Part shown: one piece after another, positions 1-8,921 of the stretch
Numbering within the stretch: position 1 is the stretch's first letter
Layout: each line of letters begins with the position of its first letter
Assembly (NCBI RefSeq): GCF_004770895.1
Contig: NZ_RQHS01000022.1
Span: 109,671 to 173,670, forward strand
Direction of reading: 5' to 3'
DNA length: 64,000 nt
From: Leptospira dzoumogneensis
GTDB lineage: Bacteria > Spirochaetota > Leptospiria > Leptospirales > Leptospiraceae
Translations under genes and position numbers: made by a program
Notes under the pieces: generated by a model
Seen by the model: only the letters and a program-made list of their open reading frames with translations
Databases searched by the model: none
What the model was told of the DNA's origin: nothing

Positions 1-675
1 GGCAAAAAGATCTCCGCTGAAGCTTTACTCAGATGGGATCATCCTGAATACGGAGTTATCTCCCCTACAATCTTCATACCAATCGCAGAAGAAAGCGGGA
101 TCATTGGAGAGATGGGAGAATGGGTTCTTTCCAAATCGATGGAAGACCTGGGAAACTGGAAAAAGAAAGGACTTCCTCCCATCCGAATCTCGGTAAACTT
201 ATCCGCAAAACAATTGGAAGATAAAAATATCGCTAAGAAAGTTTTAGATATCTTAGAGAAAAATCAACTAAGCGTAGAAGATTTAGAACTGGAGATCACC
301 GAATCCAGCCTGATCACCAATATACAATCCGCTTTAGAAATCTTGGGAGAGCTGCATTCCTGGGGGATTTCACTCGCTTTGGACGATTTCGGAACAGGGT
401 ATTCCAGCCTTTCTTATTTAAGTAAGCTCCCTCTCAAAACACTCAAAGTGGACCAATCCTTTGTACGTAAGATCCTAACGGATCCGAATTCATTAGCGAT
501 ATCCAAAACGATCGTTGCCTTAGGAAAAAGTTTAGGACTACGTATCACCGCGGAAGGTGTGGAAACGGAAGCACAAATGAGAAAGATCAAAGATCTAGGC
601 TGCGACGAAGCTCAGGGATATTTCTTAAGTAAACCGATCCTTTTAGAAGAATTAGAAAATTTCGTCCAAACCTAA
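1..675 (+). CDS. EAL-domain cyclic-di-GMP phosphodiesterase, C-terminal part (5' end outside window)
   Basis: The reading frame is open from base 1, so the gene starts upstream of the window. What is visible is a nearly whole EAL domain, which hydrolyses cyclic di-GMP to pGpG in the cytoplasm. The EALLRW signature (the catalytic EAL motif) is at window residues 7-12. It is followed by NLSAKQL (metal-binding Asn), ELEITES, the loop-6 motif DDFGTGYSSL, a LKVDQSF lysine, EGVE and QGYFLSKP. All residues normally needed for metal binding and catalysis are present, so the enzyme should be active. The N-terminal part, perhaps GGDEF, PAS or membrane domains, cannot be seen. Downstream genes start after a gap of about 150 bases and are probably a separate unit. 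Confidence 0.95.
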   Translation, partial: GKKISAEALLRWDHPEYGVISPTIFIPIAEESGIIGEMGEWVLSKSMEDLGNWKKKGLPPIRISVNLSAKQLEDKNIAKKVLDILEKNQLSVEDLELEITESSLITNIQSALEILGELHSWGISLALDDFGTGYSSLSYLSKLPLKTLKVDQSFVRKILTDPNSLAISKTIVALGKSLGLRITAEGVETEAQMRKIKDLGCDEAQGYFLSKPILLEELENFVQT

Positions 676-750
676 AACACCTGCCCGCAACTTTGGGACT
701 AGTCCGAATCGATTAGTCGCTATTCTTTCCGACATTTCCCTTTATTACAT

Positions 751-766
751 TTAATCTGTTTGTAAC
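751..766 (+). promoter_or_regulatory. Weak Pho-box-like pair of half-sites
   Basis: TTAAT at 751-755 and GTAAC at 762-766 are offset by 11 bp. This is the same spacing as the stronger arrays upstream of the 655-residue lipoprotein, exbB, the porin and pstS. Only two units are visible and no clear -10 hexamer lies 10 nt downstream, so membership in the same regulon is tentative. Confidence 0.35.
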
Positions 767-822
767 AGTTCTCACCTTAATCGAATTGCACGAGTATCCA
801 TACTTTCCATAAGGAGGATACA

Positions 823-1152
823 GTGAATCGGAAGTATTACATTATGATTACGAGAACTATTATTACAATTTCAATTTTTCTAATATGTTTGGGAACTCTT
901 TCCGCAGACACAGTCACCAATACTAAAACTAAAGAAGTGATTGAGAACGTAAAAACTACTCAGACAGAACAGGGTGTGATCGTTGAGTTCGAAGACGGCT
1001 CCCGTAGAGGTTTTGACAGAACGTCCGTTACTGTAGAAGCCAAGCCTGTTGAATGGAAACAAAAGGATCAGGAGAATTATCCTGATAAAGAAAGATACAC
1101 CGATTATGCCATTTTTGGCGGGATCTTCTTAATAATACTACTTTTACCCTAA
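823..1152 (+). CDS. Small envelope protein, signal/anchor plus C-terminal membrane segment, unknown function
   Basis: I do not recognise a named family. Translation most likely begins at the GTG at 823, because a perfect AAGGAGG lies at 811-817; the in-frame ATG at 844 has no such site. The 109 residues have an N-terminal hydrophobic segment (about 9-28) ending in a plausible signal-peptidase site after LSA. A short hydrophilic beta-rich region follows (about 30-80, with EFEDGSRRGF), then a C-terminal hydrophobic stretch (about 93-108). The middle part resembles the N-terminal beta segment of the outer-membrane protein at 29916-31265 (DSGKV/EDG pattern), suggesting a shared small SH3-like module. 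It stands before the phosphate-acquisition genes and has a weak Pho-box-like pair upstream. Confidence 0.7.
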   Translation: MNRKYYIMITRTIITISIFLICLGTLSADTVTNTKTKEVIENVKTTQTEQGVIVEFEDGSRRGFDRTSVTVEAKPVEWKQKDQENYPDKERYTDYAIFGGIFLIILLLP

Positions 1153-1164
1153 AGAACCAAAACC

Positions 1165-1191
1165 TTAACAAGTACGTAATCAAGTCGTAAA
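1165..1191 (+). promoter_or_regulatory. Pho-box-like array (three 11-bp-spaced half-sites)
   Basis: TTAAC at 1165, GTAAT at 1176 and GTAAA at 1187 start exactly 11 bp apart, the direct-repeat geometry of PhoB-type sites. A CATAAT hexamer at 1205-1210 could serve as the -10 element. The leader of the lipoprotein gene then holds a hairpin (GAGGTCGA with TCGGCCTC, about 1214-1236) and an AGGAG ribosome site. Confidence 0.6.
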
Positions 1192-1266
1192 GTAATTTAT
1201 CTAACATAATCCACGAGGTCGATCGGATTTCGGCCTCTTTCAGAATGAATAGGAGAAATTCGATCC

Positions 1267-3234
1267 ATGAAATCGTTAAATAAAAAAGTCTCGAAAGCAG
1301 TAAGCGCTCTTGCAGTTGCTATTGCTATCGTAGGCTGTGATTCCGGCGGGGGAAGCAATCTTGCTGGTCTTGCGCTTGCCGGTTTAGGTGGCAGCACAAC
1401 TTATGCAAGAGCTTCTATCGCAGCAAAAGTTAGAAAAGGAAATTTAGGATCCGATGTTGCACTTTCCACAGGAACTGCAGCATCCGGCACGGTTCCTGAA
1501 ACTCGTAGAGAAGTTGTTCTAGTAAAATCAGGTGGAACCCAAGACTTTACTACCACTGCATCAGGTGCAGGAGCTTCTGCTCCAGCTGATAACGGTGATT
1601 TTGGTTTTGTGGTAAATGTTCCATCAGCTGATGCAAAATTAACCGCAACCGTGTATACTCTACGCGAACTTACTTGTGAAGAATTAGATAAATCCAGAAC
1701 AGGAACCGGCGCAGGCGCTTGGGCAAGTGATCCAACTGGAGGTCGCTGCGGGTTGTATGATAGTGGAGTTGCAGCTTCAACTACTAGAATTGCTGAGTAC
1801 AATGCGATTTTAGATAACCCTAACAACTATACTGTTGCACTTGGAACTTTTGATTTTGAATTTAATATCGATCCTTCCGATCCAAATGCTACAGGAACTG
1901 TCACCATTACAAATGAATCAGGAGTTCATATAGTTGCAGCAAATGGTCAAACTTCTGTTCCATTCGCACTTGTAACAGTAACTGGAGTATATTCCAACCC
2001 AAATCAGACAGTTGGAGAGGCTCTTTGTGATTCGATTGGAAATCCTACAATCATCCAAGGGAACATCAACAGCGATATTATCTTAGGTAAATTTACTCTC
2101 CTAAGAGGAACTGTGTTTGTAAATAACGCGAAAATGACTGTTCCAAAAGGTTCCGTAATCTACGGAGAAAGAGGATCTTCTCTATTCTTCAAAGGTGGAA
2201 CATTAGAAACTCAAGGAACTGCAGCTGAGCCGGTATGTTTCACTTCTGCTCAAAGACATGGATCCAGATTCCCTGGAGACTGGGGCGGAATCGTATTCAT
2301 CGGAAGTGCGAACGCTACTAGAACTTCAACCACAGAAGGAACTACTCCTCAAGTGTATCCTGGTGGAAACTCCATGACTGTAAATCTTAGATATACCATC
2401 GTAGAATTTGCAGGAAACGAGGTGGCTCCTGGAGACGAGTTAAATTCACTTTCTCAATACGCAGTTAACACAATCGATTATAAGTTCGTTCAAGCTCACA
2501 GAGGATTGGATGACTCCTTCGAATGGTGGGGCGGTGGAAAATCACCAAGCACTCATGACATGAAATTCTTGATCGGTTCAGGATCTATGGATGATGACTT
2601 CGATATGGATGAAGGTTTCTCTGGAAACTTAAAATACCTTGTATCCATCAAGTATCCAAAAGCTTGCGGCGGTTCCGCATCTACAGATCCTCACGGATTC
2701 GAAATGGACGGAAGACATTCCAGTACCTGTACAAATTCCCAGAACCCTGCAACTACCGATTGTTCTAATCCAACCGTAGCGAACTTTACCACTTTAGGTT
2801 TAGGAATCAGCGGCGGCGCAGGAATGAGAGCAAGAGAAGGATTATTGGGAACATTCACTGCAGGTTTAATCTACGGTTTTGCCACTAGAATAAACGCAGG
2901 AGAAGCTTCCGGTTTCTCCCCTACCATTTCAGATATCACTGTAATTTCAGATAGTGCTGCAGATTCATTAGCAGCGAGTGCCTCGGGTACCCCTGGTACC
3001 GGTGGTATCACTCTCAGTGCAACTGCATCCCTTACTTCTATCCCAGTAACTGATATTGGCTCAGTACAAGATTCAGTCGGATGCGGATTCGGAACTAAAC
3101 CGGATCTAAGAACGTCTGCTTCTGTATCCAGTGGTAATACTGGTGGAGTGCCTCTGAACTTAAGCGAAACTGTAGATTCAGCAGCTGTTCCAGTAAACTG
3201 GCCTGCAGGATGGACCGTTTGGAGAGCTCGCTAA
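1267..3234 (+). CDS. Large lipoprotein with beta-helix-like repeats, probable partner of a TonB-dependent receptor
   Basis: The 655-residue product begins with a lipoprotein signal (hydrophobic 12-23, lipobox AIVGC, Cys about residue 24), so it should be anchored at the envelope surface. The C-terminal two thirds contain IVEFAGNEV, DDSFEWWGG and GSMDDDFDMDEGFSG motifs. In my memory these match a large family in Bacteroidetes and relatives, often mis-named 'multidrug transporter', that sits beside TonB-dependent receptors and probably forms a beta-helix. The acidic DDDFDMD run could bind a cation. Cysteines at several points may form disulfides. Here it precedes another lipoprotein and a TonB receptor, and a Pho-box-like array lies about 75 bp upstream. 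I infer a surface ligand-binding role; no enzyme motif is visible. Confidence 0.8.
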   Translation: MKSLNKKVSKAVSALAVAIAIVGCDSGGGSNLAGLALAGLGGSTTYARASIAAKVRKGNLGSDVALSTGTAASGTVPETRREVVLVKSGGTQDFTTTASGAGASAPADNGDFGFVVNVPSADAKLTATVYTLRELTCEELDKSRTGTGAGAWASDPTGGRCGLYDSGVAASTTRIAEYNAILDNPNNYTVALGTFDFEFNIDPSDPNATGTVTITNESGVHIVAANGQTSVPFALVTVTGVYSNPNQTVGEALCDSIGNPTIIQGNINSDIILGKFTLLRGTVFVNNAKMTVPKGSVIYGERGSSLFFKGGTLETQGTAAEPVCFTSAQRHGSRFPGDWGGIVFIGSANATRTSTTEGTTPQVYPGGNSMTVNLRYTIVEFAGNEVAPGDELNSLSQYAVNTIDYKFVQAHRGLDDSFEWWGGGKSPSTHDMKFLIGSGSMDDDFDMDEGFSGNLKYLVSIKYPKACGGSASTDPHGFEMDGRHSSTCTNSQNPATTDCSNPTVANFTTLGLGISGGAGMRAREGLLGTFTAGLIYGFATRINAGEASGFSPTISDITVISDSAADSLAASASGTPGTGGITLSATASLTSIPVTDIGSVQDSVGCGFGTKPDLRTSASVSSGNTGGVPLNLSETVDSAAVPVNWPAGWTVWRAR

Positions 3235-3262
3235 GCTAAGTTTAATACCAACGTGAATTAAA

Positions 3263-3290
3263 GACCTCCCGGAAACGGGGGGTCTTTTTA
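3263..3290 (+). terminator. Rho-independent terminator
   Basis: GACCTCCC at 3263-3270 pairs with GGGGGGTC (one G-U pair) and is followed by TTTTTA. It closes the 655-residue lipoprotein transcript, so the next two genes may need their own promoter or read-through. Confidence 0.85.
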
Positions 3291-3330
3291 TACAAATTAT
3301 ATAAAAATAAAATTTCCGGAAAAAATCTAA

Positions 3331-3909
3331 ATGAATCGTATATACAATCTTTTGTTTATAACGTTTTTCTTAATCATAATATCCTATAATTGCAAAAAAG
3401 AAAAAACAGAAGGCGATCCAGAATATCAGAAAAAAGTGGAAGAAGCCCGAAATTATCTTAGAGCTCATATCAAAGACAATTACGATATAAGCGAAACGAG
3501 TGCTACTAGAGACGATGCAGTTTTAAATTATTTAGAAGCTGTAAACCAAGGAAAAACAGATAAATATATCTGCACCAAACAAGAGTATTTTGATGTGTTC
3601 TTACCTAATACTTTAGAAGAAAGCACTCTTACATCCAATATGCCTTTAGAACAAGCTTGGGAAATTACCGAGCTTCGAAGAAAGGTAGCTCTTGAACAAC
3701 TTCAAGAAGTTTTAAAAAAAGAAAAAAATAAACCGATCAAGATCGAAGCCTTAACCTGGAGAGATCAAATACGCCAGCTTAATGTTTTAAAAGGTCACAG
3801 GGTGGGAAATCTAGTTATACGTGTCGGAAATAAATCCGTTACGTTGGAGCAAGTACGATTAGTGATCGAACATAAAGGAAAGTTCAAACTGTGCGTTATT
3901 GGAGCTTAA
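3331..3909 (+). CDS. Hypothetical lipoprotein
   Basis: A 192-residue protein whose hydrophobic N-terminus (about 5-20) ends in ISYNC, a spirochaetal-type lipobox with Cys at about 21. The mature part is hydrophilic, charged and mostly helical in composition (EEARNYLRAHI, ELRRKVALEQLQEVLKKEK), ending in a short beta-like segment. I see no known catalytic motif. The gene lies between the large lipoprotein and the TonB-dependent receptor and is separated from the receptor start by only about 11 bases, so it is probably co-transcribed with it and may act with it at the outer membrane. A regulatory or ligand-delivery role is possible but not shown by the sequence. Confidence 0.75.
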   Translation: MNRIYNLLFITFFLIIISYNCKKEKTEGDPEYQKKVEEARNYLRAHIKDNYDISETSATRDDAVLNYLEAVNQGKTDKYICTKQEYFDVFLPNTLEESTLTSNMPLEQAWEITELRRKVALEQLQEVLKKEKNKPIKIEALTWRDQIRQLNVLKGHRVGNLVIRVGNKSVTLEQVRLVIEHKGKFKLCVIGA

Positions 3910-3920
3910 TTTATAAAAAA

Positions 3921-6887
3921 ATGAAAGATAAACGTATGAAAATTAAAAAGATTATCATATTCTTCCTACTTACTTCCCTTTCTGCACCTGCTTGGGGACA
4001 AGGAGTAGGAAAAATCCGAGGAAAAATCGTGGATGGAGACAATGGTGAAGCCGTTTTCGGTGCAACTATAGTAGTTCGATCCATCAAAAAATTTGCCAAA
4101 TCAGATTTCGATGGTGCGTATGATCTAGAACTTCCTTTAGGAACTCATGAAGTTGAGTTCCAGATGTTAGGATATTCTCCACAAAAACGTTCCGTAACCG
4201 TAACAGCAGGAAAACCCCAAGTTGTAAATATCACTTTCGGTTTGCAAACTCTTGAGACAGTGGATGTAAAAGGTAGAGCATTAAATGATGCGGAAGCAGC
4301 TCTCTTATCATTACAGAAAAAGTCTTCTGCAGTTTCGGATGGAATTTCGAAAGAAGCAATTAAGAAAAGTCCTGACTCATCTGCCGGAGAAGTTGTACGA
4401 AGAGTTACCGGTATTACATTAGTAGGCGGTAAGTTCGTTTTCGTCCGCGGTCTCGGAGAACGTTATTCAAACACGGAATTAAACGACACTTTAGTACCTT
4501 CTACCGAACCGGATAAACGAGTTGTCGCTCTGGATATCTTTCCTTCCGGAGTATTAAAAAACGTACGGATCATTAAAACATTCATTCCAGAGCTTCCTGC
4601 CGAATTTTCGGGAGGTCTTGTTAAAATTGAGACCCAGGAATATCCTGAAGAAAAACAACTGAGCGTATCAGTTGGTGCCGGTGGGAACTACAATACAACC
4701 GGTCATAAATTCATGAATATGAACCAAGGGAATATGTTGGGTGGGGTTAATTCTAATCAGCATAATCCTCTCGCTGATTCTGGAAATAAAGGACTAGTCT
4801 TCGAGCCAGGAAGTATTTTCGGTGGAATTCCTCCTGAAATTACGCAAACAGGACCAGCACTATATAATCAAAAATGGACTCCAAATTCAGGTCCGGCTCC
4901 TTTTGATAAAAACTTCTCCCTAAATTACGGAGATACGTTTAAAATAGGAAGCACTTCAAGGTTAGGGATTTTGGTAGGAACTACCTATAATAGAAACTTT
5001 AGATTCAGAGAAGAAAGTTCCAGAACTTACCAAGCAAGCCAAATCTCGGAACTCACTCCTGCCGGAACTAGATTGATCCAACAACAAAAGCAGGATGCGG
5101 ATCTTTATATTGAAGAAAGGAACTGGGGAAATAACTTAAACTTAGCTTATGAAATTACCAAAGGCCAACAGATATTTATGAAAACTCTTTTTTCCCAACA
5201 AGGAGAAGGAGTAGTTCGGAATTCTGTAGGTCAGGACAATATCAACTCAGCTGATTTTAAATCTTTAACTACCCAATACACAAGCAGCCGCGTCTTCCAT
5301 AATACATTTGGAGGAGACCATGCTTTAAATTGGTTCGGAGATAGAGCTCATAAATTCGACTGGAGAATAAATTTTGCCCAAGCTGTTAGAGAGCAGCCGG
5401 ACTTACAACAGCAAGTTTGGAGAAAGTCTTTCTCGGATCCTAATCCTCTGAATTATACTCGTTTAGGAAATAACCCTGATGCTTCCAGATTCTTCTCCGA
5501 CTCGGTTGATAATAGCCGTACCGCTAAGTTTAACTATGAAATTCCTTTCGACCAATGGAGCGGCTTAAAGTCCACCATTAAGCTCGGAAGTTATACATTG
5601 GAAAGAGATAAGAACTTTAGATTCCATGAATATGGGCAAAAAACTAATTTACCTATTCCTGCTTTAGAATTCTATCCGATCCCCGGAGAAATTTACTCAA
5701 ACCCTCTTCTTTTCCAACAAAACACGTATACATTCTCGGAAAGACAAGTTGAATCAAACGCATACGACGCATTCCAGAGATTACAAGCTTACTATTCTCA
5801 AGTAGAACTACCGATACTTCCGAAATTAAAAATTCTTTTCGGAGCTCGTTACGAAGACAGCTACCAAAAAGTAAGAACTTTTGTGACTAAAGATGTCAAC
5901 AATCCTGCGTTTATTGTTGATTATGGCTGCGGAGTCCGTAACGAAGATGTTCGCATAGCTTTAGTAAAAAATAATGCATGCGATCCAACAAACAACGGTA
6001 TTGGTGAATTAAGAACAAGGGATACACTCCCATCGTTCAATCTTAACTGGGAGTTTAAAGATAATCAAATTTTACGTGTTGCCGCTACTCAGACACTAAC
6101 TCGTCCGGATTTAAGGGAATTATCTCCTTTCGGGTTTACTCCTTACTTCGGAGCAAACCGTATTTTTGGTAACTCTGATCTAAGAAGATCCTATATCCAC
6201 AACTACGATATTCGATATGAATATTATCTAACTTCTTCGGATTATATTGGAGTTGGAGCCTTCTTCAAACAGATATCTAGCCCGATCGAGATGATCGGTC
6301 AACCGGTAGCGGGAAGTATCAGCCAGCGTTTCACTTATTTAAATGCTGAACAAGGTATTATCCGAGGGGTAGAGTTCGACTTTAGAAAAGCGATAACTGA
6401 CCGTATTCGTTTCGAGACAAATATGTTCCTTATCCAGTCAAGAGTTGATGTTATTTCTTGGGAGCAGTACATCGGTGCTAAGATGGGAGTATTAGATCCT
6501 TTATCTAAAGCTGCAGCTTATAACCCGACCAACCTGTCTCGTCCTTTGCAAGGACAATCTCCATTCGTATTTAACGTGAAATTAGATTTCCATCTGGATG
6601 AAAAAAAGAGGCATAATCTAGGTTTCTATTACAACTACTTTGGAGATAGACTCTATTCAGTCGGTGCCAATGGATTACCTGATGCGTATGAAAGAGCAGT
6701 CGGTCTGACCGACGTCGTTTTTACGACAAAAAGAGGAGATCACTTGGAGTTTAAAGTTGCCGCTCAGAACATTTTCGATACTCGATACAGAGTGTATCAG
6801 AAGAATGAGCTAACTGGTGAAAAAGAACTATTCCTTTCTTACAGAACTGGGGTTAGTTACTCCTTCCAAGCTACTTATAAGCTTTAA
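3921..6887 (+). CDS. TonB-dependent outer-membrane receptor with carboxypeptidase-regulatory-like N-domain
   Basis: About 988 residues. A signal peptide (ends near SAPAWGQ) precedes a carboxypeptidase-regulatory-like beta domain (about 25-100: GKIRGKIVDG, GYDLELPLG-type pattern). Next come a TonB-box-like ETVDVKG (about 113-119), a plug domain (VVRRVTGI, VRGLGERYSNT) and a 22-strand-type barrel ending in an aromatic-rich C-terminus. Such receptors import scarce ligands with energy from TonB. I place the start at ATG 3921 because it opens the signal peptide; a GTG at 3891 would overlap the upstream gene, and ATG 3936 is also possible. The downstream ExbB-ExbD-TonB genes and the surrounding Pho-box-like sites suggest phosphate or a phosphorylated organic ligand, which is inference. 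Confidence 0.9.
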   Translation: MKDKRMKIKKIIIFFLLTSLSAPAWGQGVGKIRGKIVDGDNGEAVFGATIVVRSIKKFAKSDFDGAYDLELPLGTHEVEFQMLGYSPQKRSVTVTAGKPQVVNITFGLQTLETVDVKGRALNDAEAALLSLQKKSSAVSDGISKEAIKKSPDSSAGEVVRRVTGITLVGGKFVFVRGLGERYSNTELNDTLVPSTEPDKRVVALDIFPSGVLKNVRIIKTFIPELPAEFSGGLVKIETQEYPEEKQLSVSVGAGGNYNTTGHKFMNMNQGNMLGGVNSNQHNPLADSGNKGLVFEPGSIFGGIPPEITQTGPALYNQKWTPNSGPAPFDKNFSLNYGDTFKIGSTSRLGILVGTTYNRNFRFREESSRTYQASQISELTPAGTRLIQQQKQDADLYIEERNWGNNLNLAYEITKGQQIFMKTLFSQQGEGVVRNSVGQDNINSADFKSLTTQYTSSRVFHNTFGGDHALNWFGDRAHKFDWRINFAQAVREQPDLQQQVWRKSFSDPNPLNYTRLGNNPDASRFFSDSVDNSRTAKFNYEIPFDQWSGLKSTIKLGSYTLERDKNFRFHEYGQKTNLPIPALEFYPIPGEIYSNPLLFQQNTYTFSERQVESNAYDAFQRLQAYYSQVELPILPKLKILFGARYEDSYQKVRTFVTKDVNNPAFIVDYGCGVRNEDVRIALVKNNACDPTNNGIGELRTRDTLPSFNLNWEFKDNQILRVAATQTLTRPDLRELSPFGFTPYFGANRIFGNSDLRRSYIHNYDIRYEYYLTSSDYIGVGAFFKQISSPIEMIGQPVAGSISQRFTYLNAEQGIIRGVEFDFRKAITDRIRFETNMFLIQSRVDVISWEQYIGAKMGVLDPLSKAAAYNPTNLSRPLQGQSPFVFNVKLDFHLDEKKRHNLGFYYNYFGDRLYSVGANGLPDAYERAVGLTDVVFTTKRGDHLEFKVAAQNIFDTRYRVYQKNELTGEKELFLSYRTGVSYSFQATYKL

Positions 6888-6913
6888 ATAGTAGTTAATT
6901 TGCTATCTATAAA

Positions 6914-6946
6914 AAATCCCTCGGAAAATCTCCGGGGGATTTTTTT
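6914..6946 (+). terminator. Rho-independent terminator
   Basis: AATCCCTCGGA pairs with TCCGGGGGATT (one G-U) around a five-base loop and runs into seven T residues. It ends the TonB-receptor transcript. Confidence 0.9.
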
Positions 6947-7150
6947 ATTTTCTCACTCCACTCTCCGCGTCTCAGTGCCTCTCCTGCGTGAGAATGAAAG
7001 GATCCGACTTATAATACAAATGTGCTCGGTAAGCATTCAGCATTAGTTGAATATGTGAAAAGGAAAATGAAGCGAAACCTTCCCCACTATTACAATCCCG
7101 CATCAACCCTCCCTCCTCTCCCCAGGCCCTCTCTTCTCCCCTTCCCCAAA
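6947..7150. other. Intergenic stretch with a pyrimidine-rich tract
   Basis: No gene is seen between the receptor terminator and the exbB promoter. The part around 6960-6995 (CTCCGCGTCTCAGTGCC) has the look of a dispersed intergenic repeat. Bases about 7104-7148 are almost pure C/T on the plus strand. Neither part shows an open frame with a ribosome site. Confidence 0.4.
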
Positions 7151-7204
7151 CTAACCAACCCGTAACCGCTTCGTAATAAATATGTAACTCAAATCACGTA
7201 AAAA
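7151..7204 (+). promoter_or_regulatory. Pho-box-like array and -10 element upstream of exbB
   Basis: CTAAC at 7151, GTAAC at 7162, GTAAT at 7173 and GTAAC at 7184 start exactly 11 bp apart, giving four half-sites. After a 10-nt gap from the end of the last unit comes TAAAAA at 7199-7204, a usable -10. The array thus takes the place of a -35 box, as at classical PhoB-activated promoters. Confidence 0.7.
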
Positions 7205-7238
7205 TGTCTCATTACTTCTTATGGAGCTTTCGAAAGCT

Positions 7239-8051
7239 ATGCATAATCGATATACTAATCTCTCTCTACGCCAATGGATCGCCATTGCACTTGTAGGAGG
7301 ATTCGTTCTAACTGCAACTTTACCTACTTTTTCTCAAGATGCTGCGCCTACTGACGCAAACAAAACCGAACAAACTACTGCGCCTGCAGAACAACCTGCT
7401 CCAGCTCCTGCTGAAAAAAGCGGAACCTGGGGATTTGTAGACCTGTTCAATAAGGGTGGATGGACGATGTATCCATTGGCTCTCTCTTCTATCATCGCTC
7501 TTGGAATTATTTTCGAAAGGATCTACTTCCTTACTACTTCCAAACTTCTTCCTAAAGGTTTTAATATCGATTTAGGGGAGAAGGTTGATGAGAAAGGTTT
7601 TGATGGAGCGAAAGAATTCATCGATGCAAACCCTTCTTACAAAATTTCCGATATTTTGAAAAACGGTATCGATGTATCTGCCGGTAACGCTGAAATTTTC
7701 GCAAAAGGTATCGAGAGAGAAGCTGCCGAGGTGATCGTTGTTCTTGAAAGAGGGCTCGTGATCTTAGCTGCTGTTTCGACTATCGCACCTTTGATCGGGT
7801 TCTTGGGAACGGTTTCCGGTATGATCAACGCATTCGATGCGATCGCTAACGCCGACCAAGTGAATGCGAAAGTGGTTGCGGGCGGTATCAAAGAAGCTCT
7901 TATCACTACTGCTGCCGGTTTGATCATCGCAATTCCTGCTATGACTTTTCACCAATACTTGACTTCCAGGATCGACGGATTCACTTCCGAAGTGGAAGAA
8001 GCCGCAAACAGAATTTATAAAGAATTCCTGAAACGTAACGCAAGAGCTTAA
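7239..8051 (+). CDS. exbB: ExbB/TolQ/MotA-family proton channel
   Basis: This is the energising proton-channel subunit for TonB. It has an N-terminal signal-like segment (about 11-27), a Pro/Ala-rich linker ([11 protein letters not shown]), then the MotA/TolQ/ExbB fold with membrane segments near 65-85, 165-190 and 210-235, including the conserved [18 protein letters not shown] region. The Ala/Pro-rich N-terminal extension is longer than in E. coli ExbB. I prefer ATG 7239 because GGAG lies at 7223-7226; ATG 7221, six codons earlier, has no ribosome site but cannot be excluded. A perfect 14-bp palindrome (7225-7238) lies directly before 7239. It begins an exbB-exbD-exbD-tonB operon behind a Pho-box-like promoter. 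Confidence 0.92.
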   Translation: MHNRYTNLSLRQWIAIALVGGFVLTATLPTFSQDAAPTDANKTEQTTAPAEQPAPAPAEKSGTWGFVDLFNKGGWTMYPLALSSIIALGIIFERIYFLTTSKLLPKGFNIDLGEKVDEKGFDGAKEFIDANPSYKISDILKNGIDVSAGNAEIFAKGIEREAAEVIVVLERGLVILAAVSTIAPLIGFLGTVSGMINAFDAIANADQVNAKVVAGGIKEALITTAAGLIIAIPAMTFHQYLTSRIDGFTSEVEEAANRIYKEFLKRNARA

Positions 8052-8084
8052 TCTTAGTTCTTCCATTTATTAGGAATTCGGAAT

Positions 8085-8504
8085 ATGATTCAGCTTAAGA
8101 AAAAAAGAGGTTTGGAAGAAATTTCGGCCTCTTCTATGTCGGATATCGCGTTTCTTCTTCTCGTATTTTTTATGGTGACCGCGGTGTTTTTCGTGAAGGA
8201 GGGTTTGAATATCCAACTTCCCCGCAAAAACTCCAACCCCACCCTAATTTTAAGAGAGAATATCTACGAGATATTGGTGGCTGGCGAAACGATCAAGATG
8301 AGGAACAAAGTACTAGGTACTCGTGATTACAAGGATCTCGCAGAATTCAGAAAAGATCTGAACGATCTGGAAATCCCGAATCTAGACGAAAAAGTCGCTC
8401 TGATCAAAACGACCGGTGAAACAAAATACGGAAATATGTTGGATGCTCTTTCTGCAGTGCAGTTGAGAGGATTTAAACAAGTCTCCGTAAAAAGATTAAA
8501 ATAA
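8085..8504 (+). CDS. exbD: ExbD/TolR-family protein (first copy)
   Basis: 139 residues. A short basic N-terminus is followed by a single membrane helix [14 protein letters not shown] (about 18-32) that contains the conserved aspartate (Asp19) needed for proton movement in ExbD. The remainder is the small periplasmic domain. The gene starts 33 bases after exbB, with an AGGA-type site upstream. With ExbB and TonB it forms the inner-membrane motor that drives outer-membrane receptors. The second exbD follows after three bases, so the motor probably uses a heteromeric ExbD pair, as in several Bacteroidetes-type and spirochaetal clusters. Confidence 0.93.
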   Translation: MIQLKKKRGLEEISASSMSDIAFLLLVFFMVTAVFFVKEGLNIQLPRKNSNPTLILRENIYEILVAGETIKMRNKVLGTRDYKDLAEFRKDLNDLEIPNLDEKVALIKTTGETKYGNMLDALSAVQLRGFKQVSVKRLK

Positions 8505-8507
8505 GAT

Positions 8508-8921
8508 ATGGCACTTAAAAAGAAAAAAGCTCCACCTTCCATTCCGGTCAGTTCTATGGCCGATATCGCCTTTCTTCTTTTGGTATTCTTTATGGTGACT
8601 TCGGTCCTTGATACGGATCCGGATCTTCCACTTGCGCTTCCGGATGTTCCGGGAGGAGAGCAGCTCAACAAAAAGATCGCGAACTTGTATATAGGTGCGG
8701 ATAAGGCAATATATTTCAACCAGATCCGTATGCCTCTTAACGAAGCGATTAATAACGTAAGGGCAAAGCTCGCCACTACACCAGACCTTAAGGTGCTTAT
8801 CCATGCGGATAAGGATGTGGACTATGCAAGTCTGGACGATGTATTCGAATTATTAAAAGAAGCGGGAGCCTTAAAAGTTTCCCTTGTGACTAAAACCACT
8901 CAAGGAGGAGGACTGAAATGA
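8508..8921 (+). CDS. exbD: ExbD/TolR-family protein (second copy)
   Basis: 137 residues and clearly related to the preceding gene: [25 protein letters not shown] gives the same basic start and a membrane helix with the conserved aspartate at position 19. The periplasmic part differs ([11 protein letters not shown]), so the two copies are not a recent duplication. It starts three bases after the first exbD and overlaps tonB by four bases (ATGA), so the four genes are translationally coupled. Role: proton-coupled ExbD subunit of the TonB motor. Confidence 0.93.
   Translation: MALKKKKAPPSIPVSSMADIAFLLLVFFMVTSVLDTDPDLPLALPDVPGGEQLNKKIANLYIGADKAIYFNQIRMPLNEAINNVRAKLATTPDLKVLIHADKDVDYASLDDVFELLKEAGALKVSLVTKTTQGGGLK

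Noticed and set aside
697..717. GACTAGTC repeat that also occurs at 22803-22810 before metQ
   Set aside because: The word is short, self-complementary and seen only twice; likely coincidence, and neither copy has a T-tract for a terminator.
7764..8066. Open frame antisense to exbB
   Set aside because: The sense strand encodes a clear ExbB with conserved helices; the antisense frame is its shadow.
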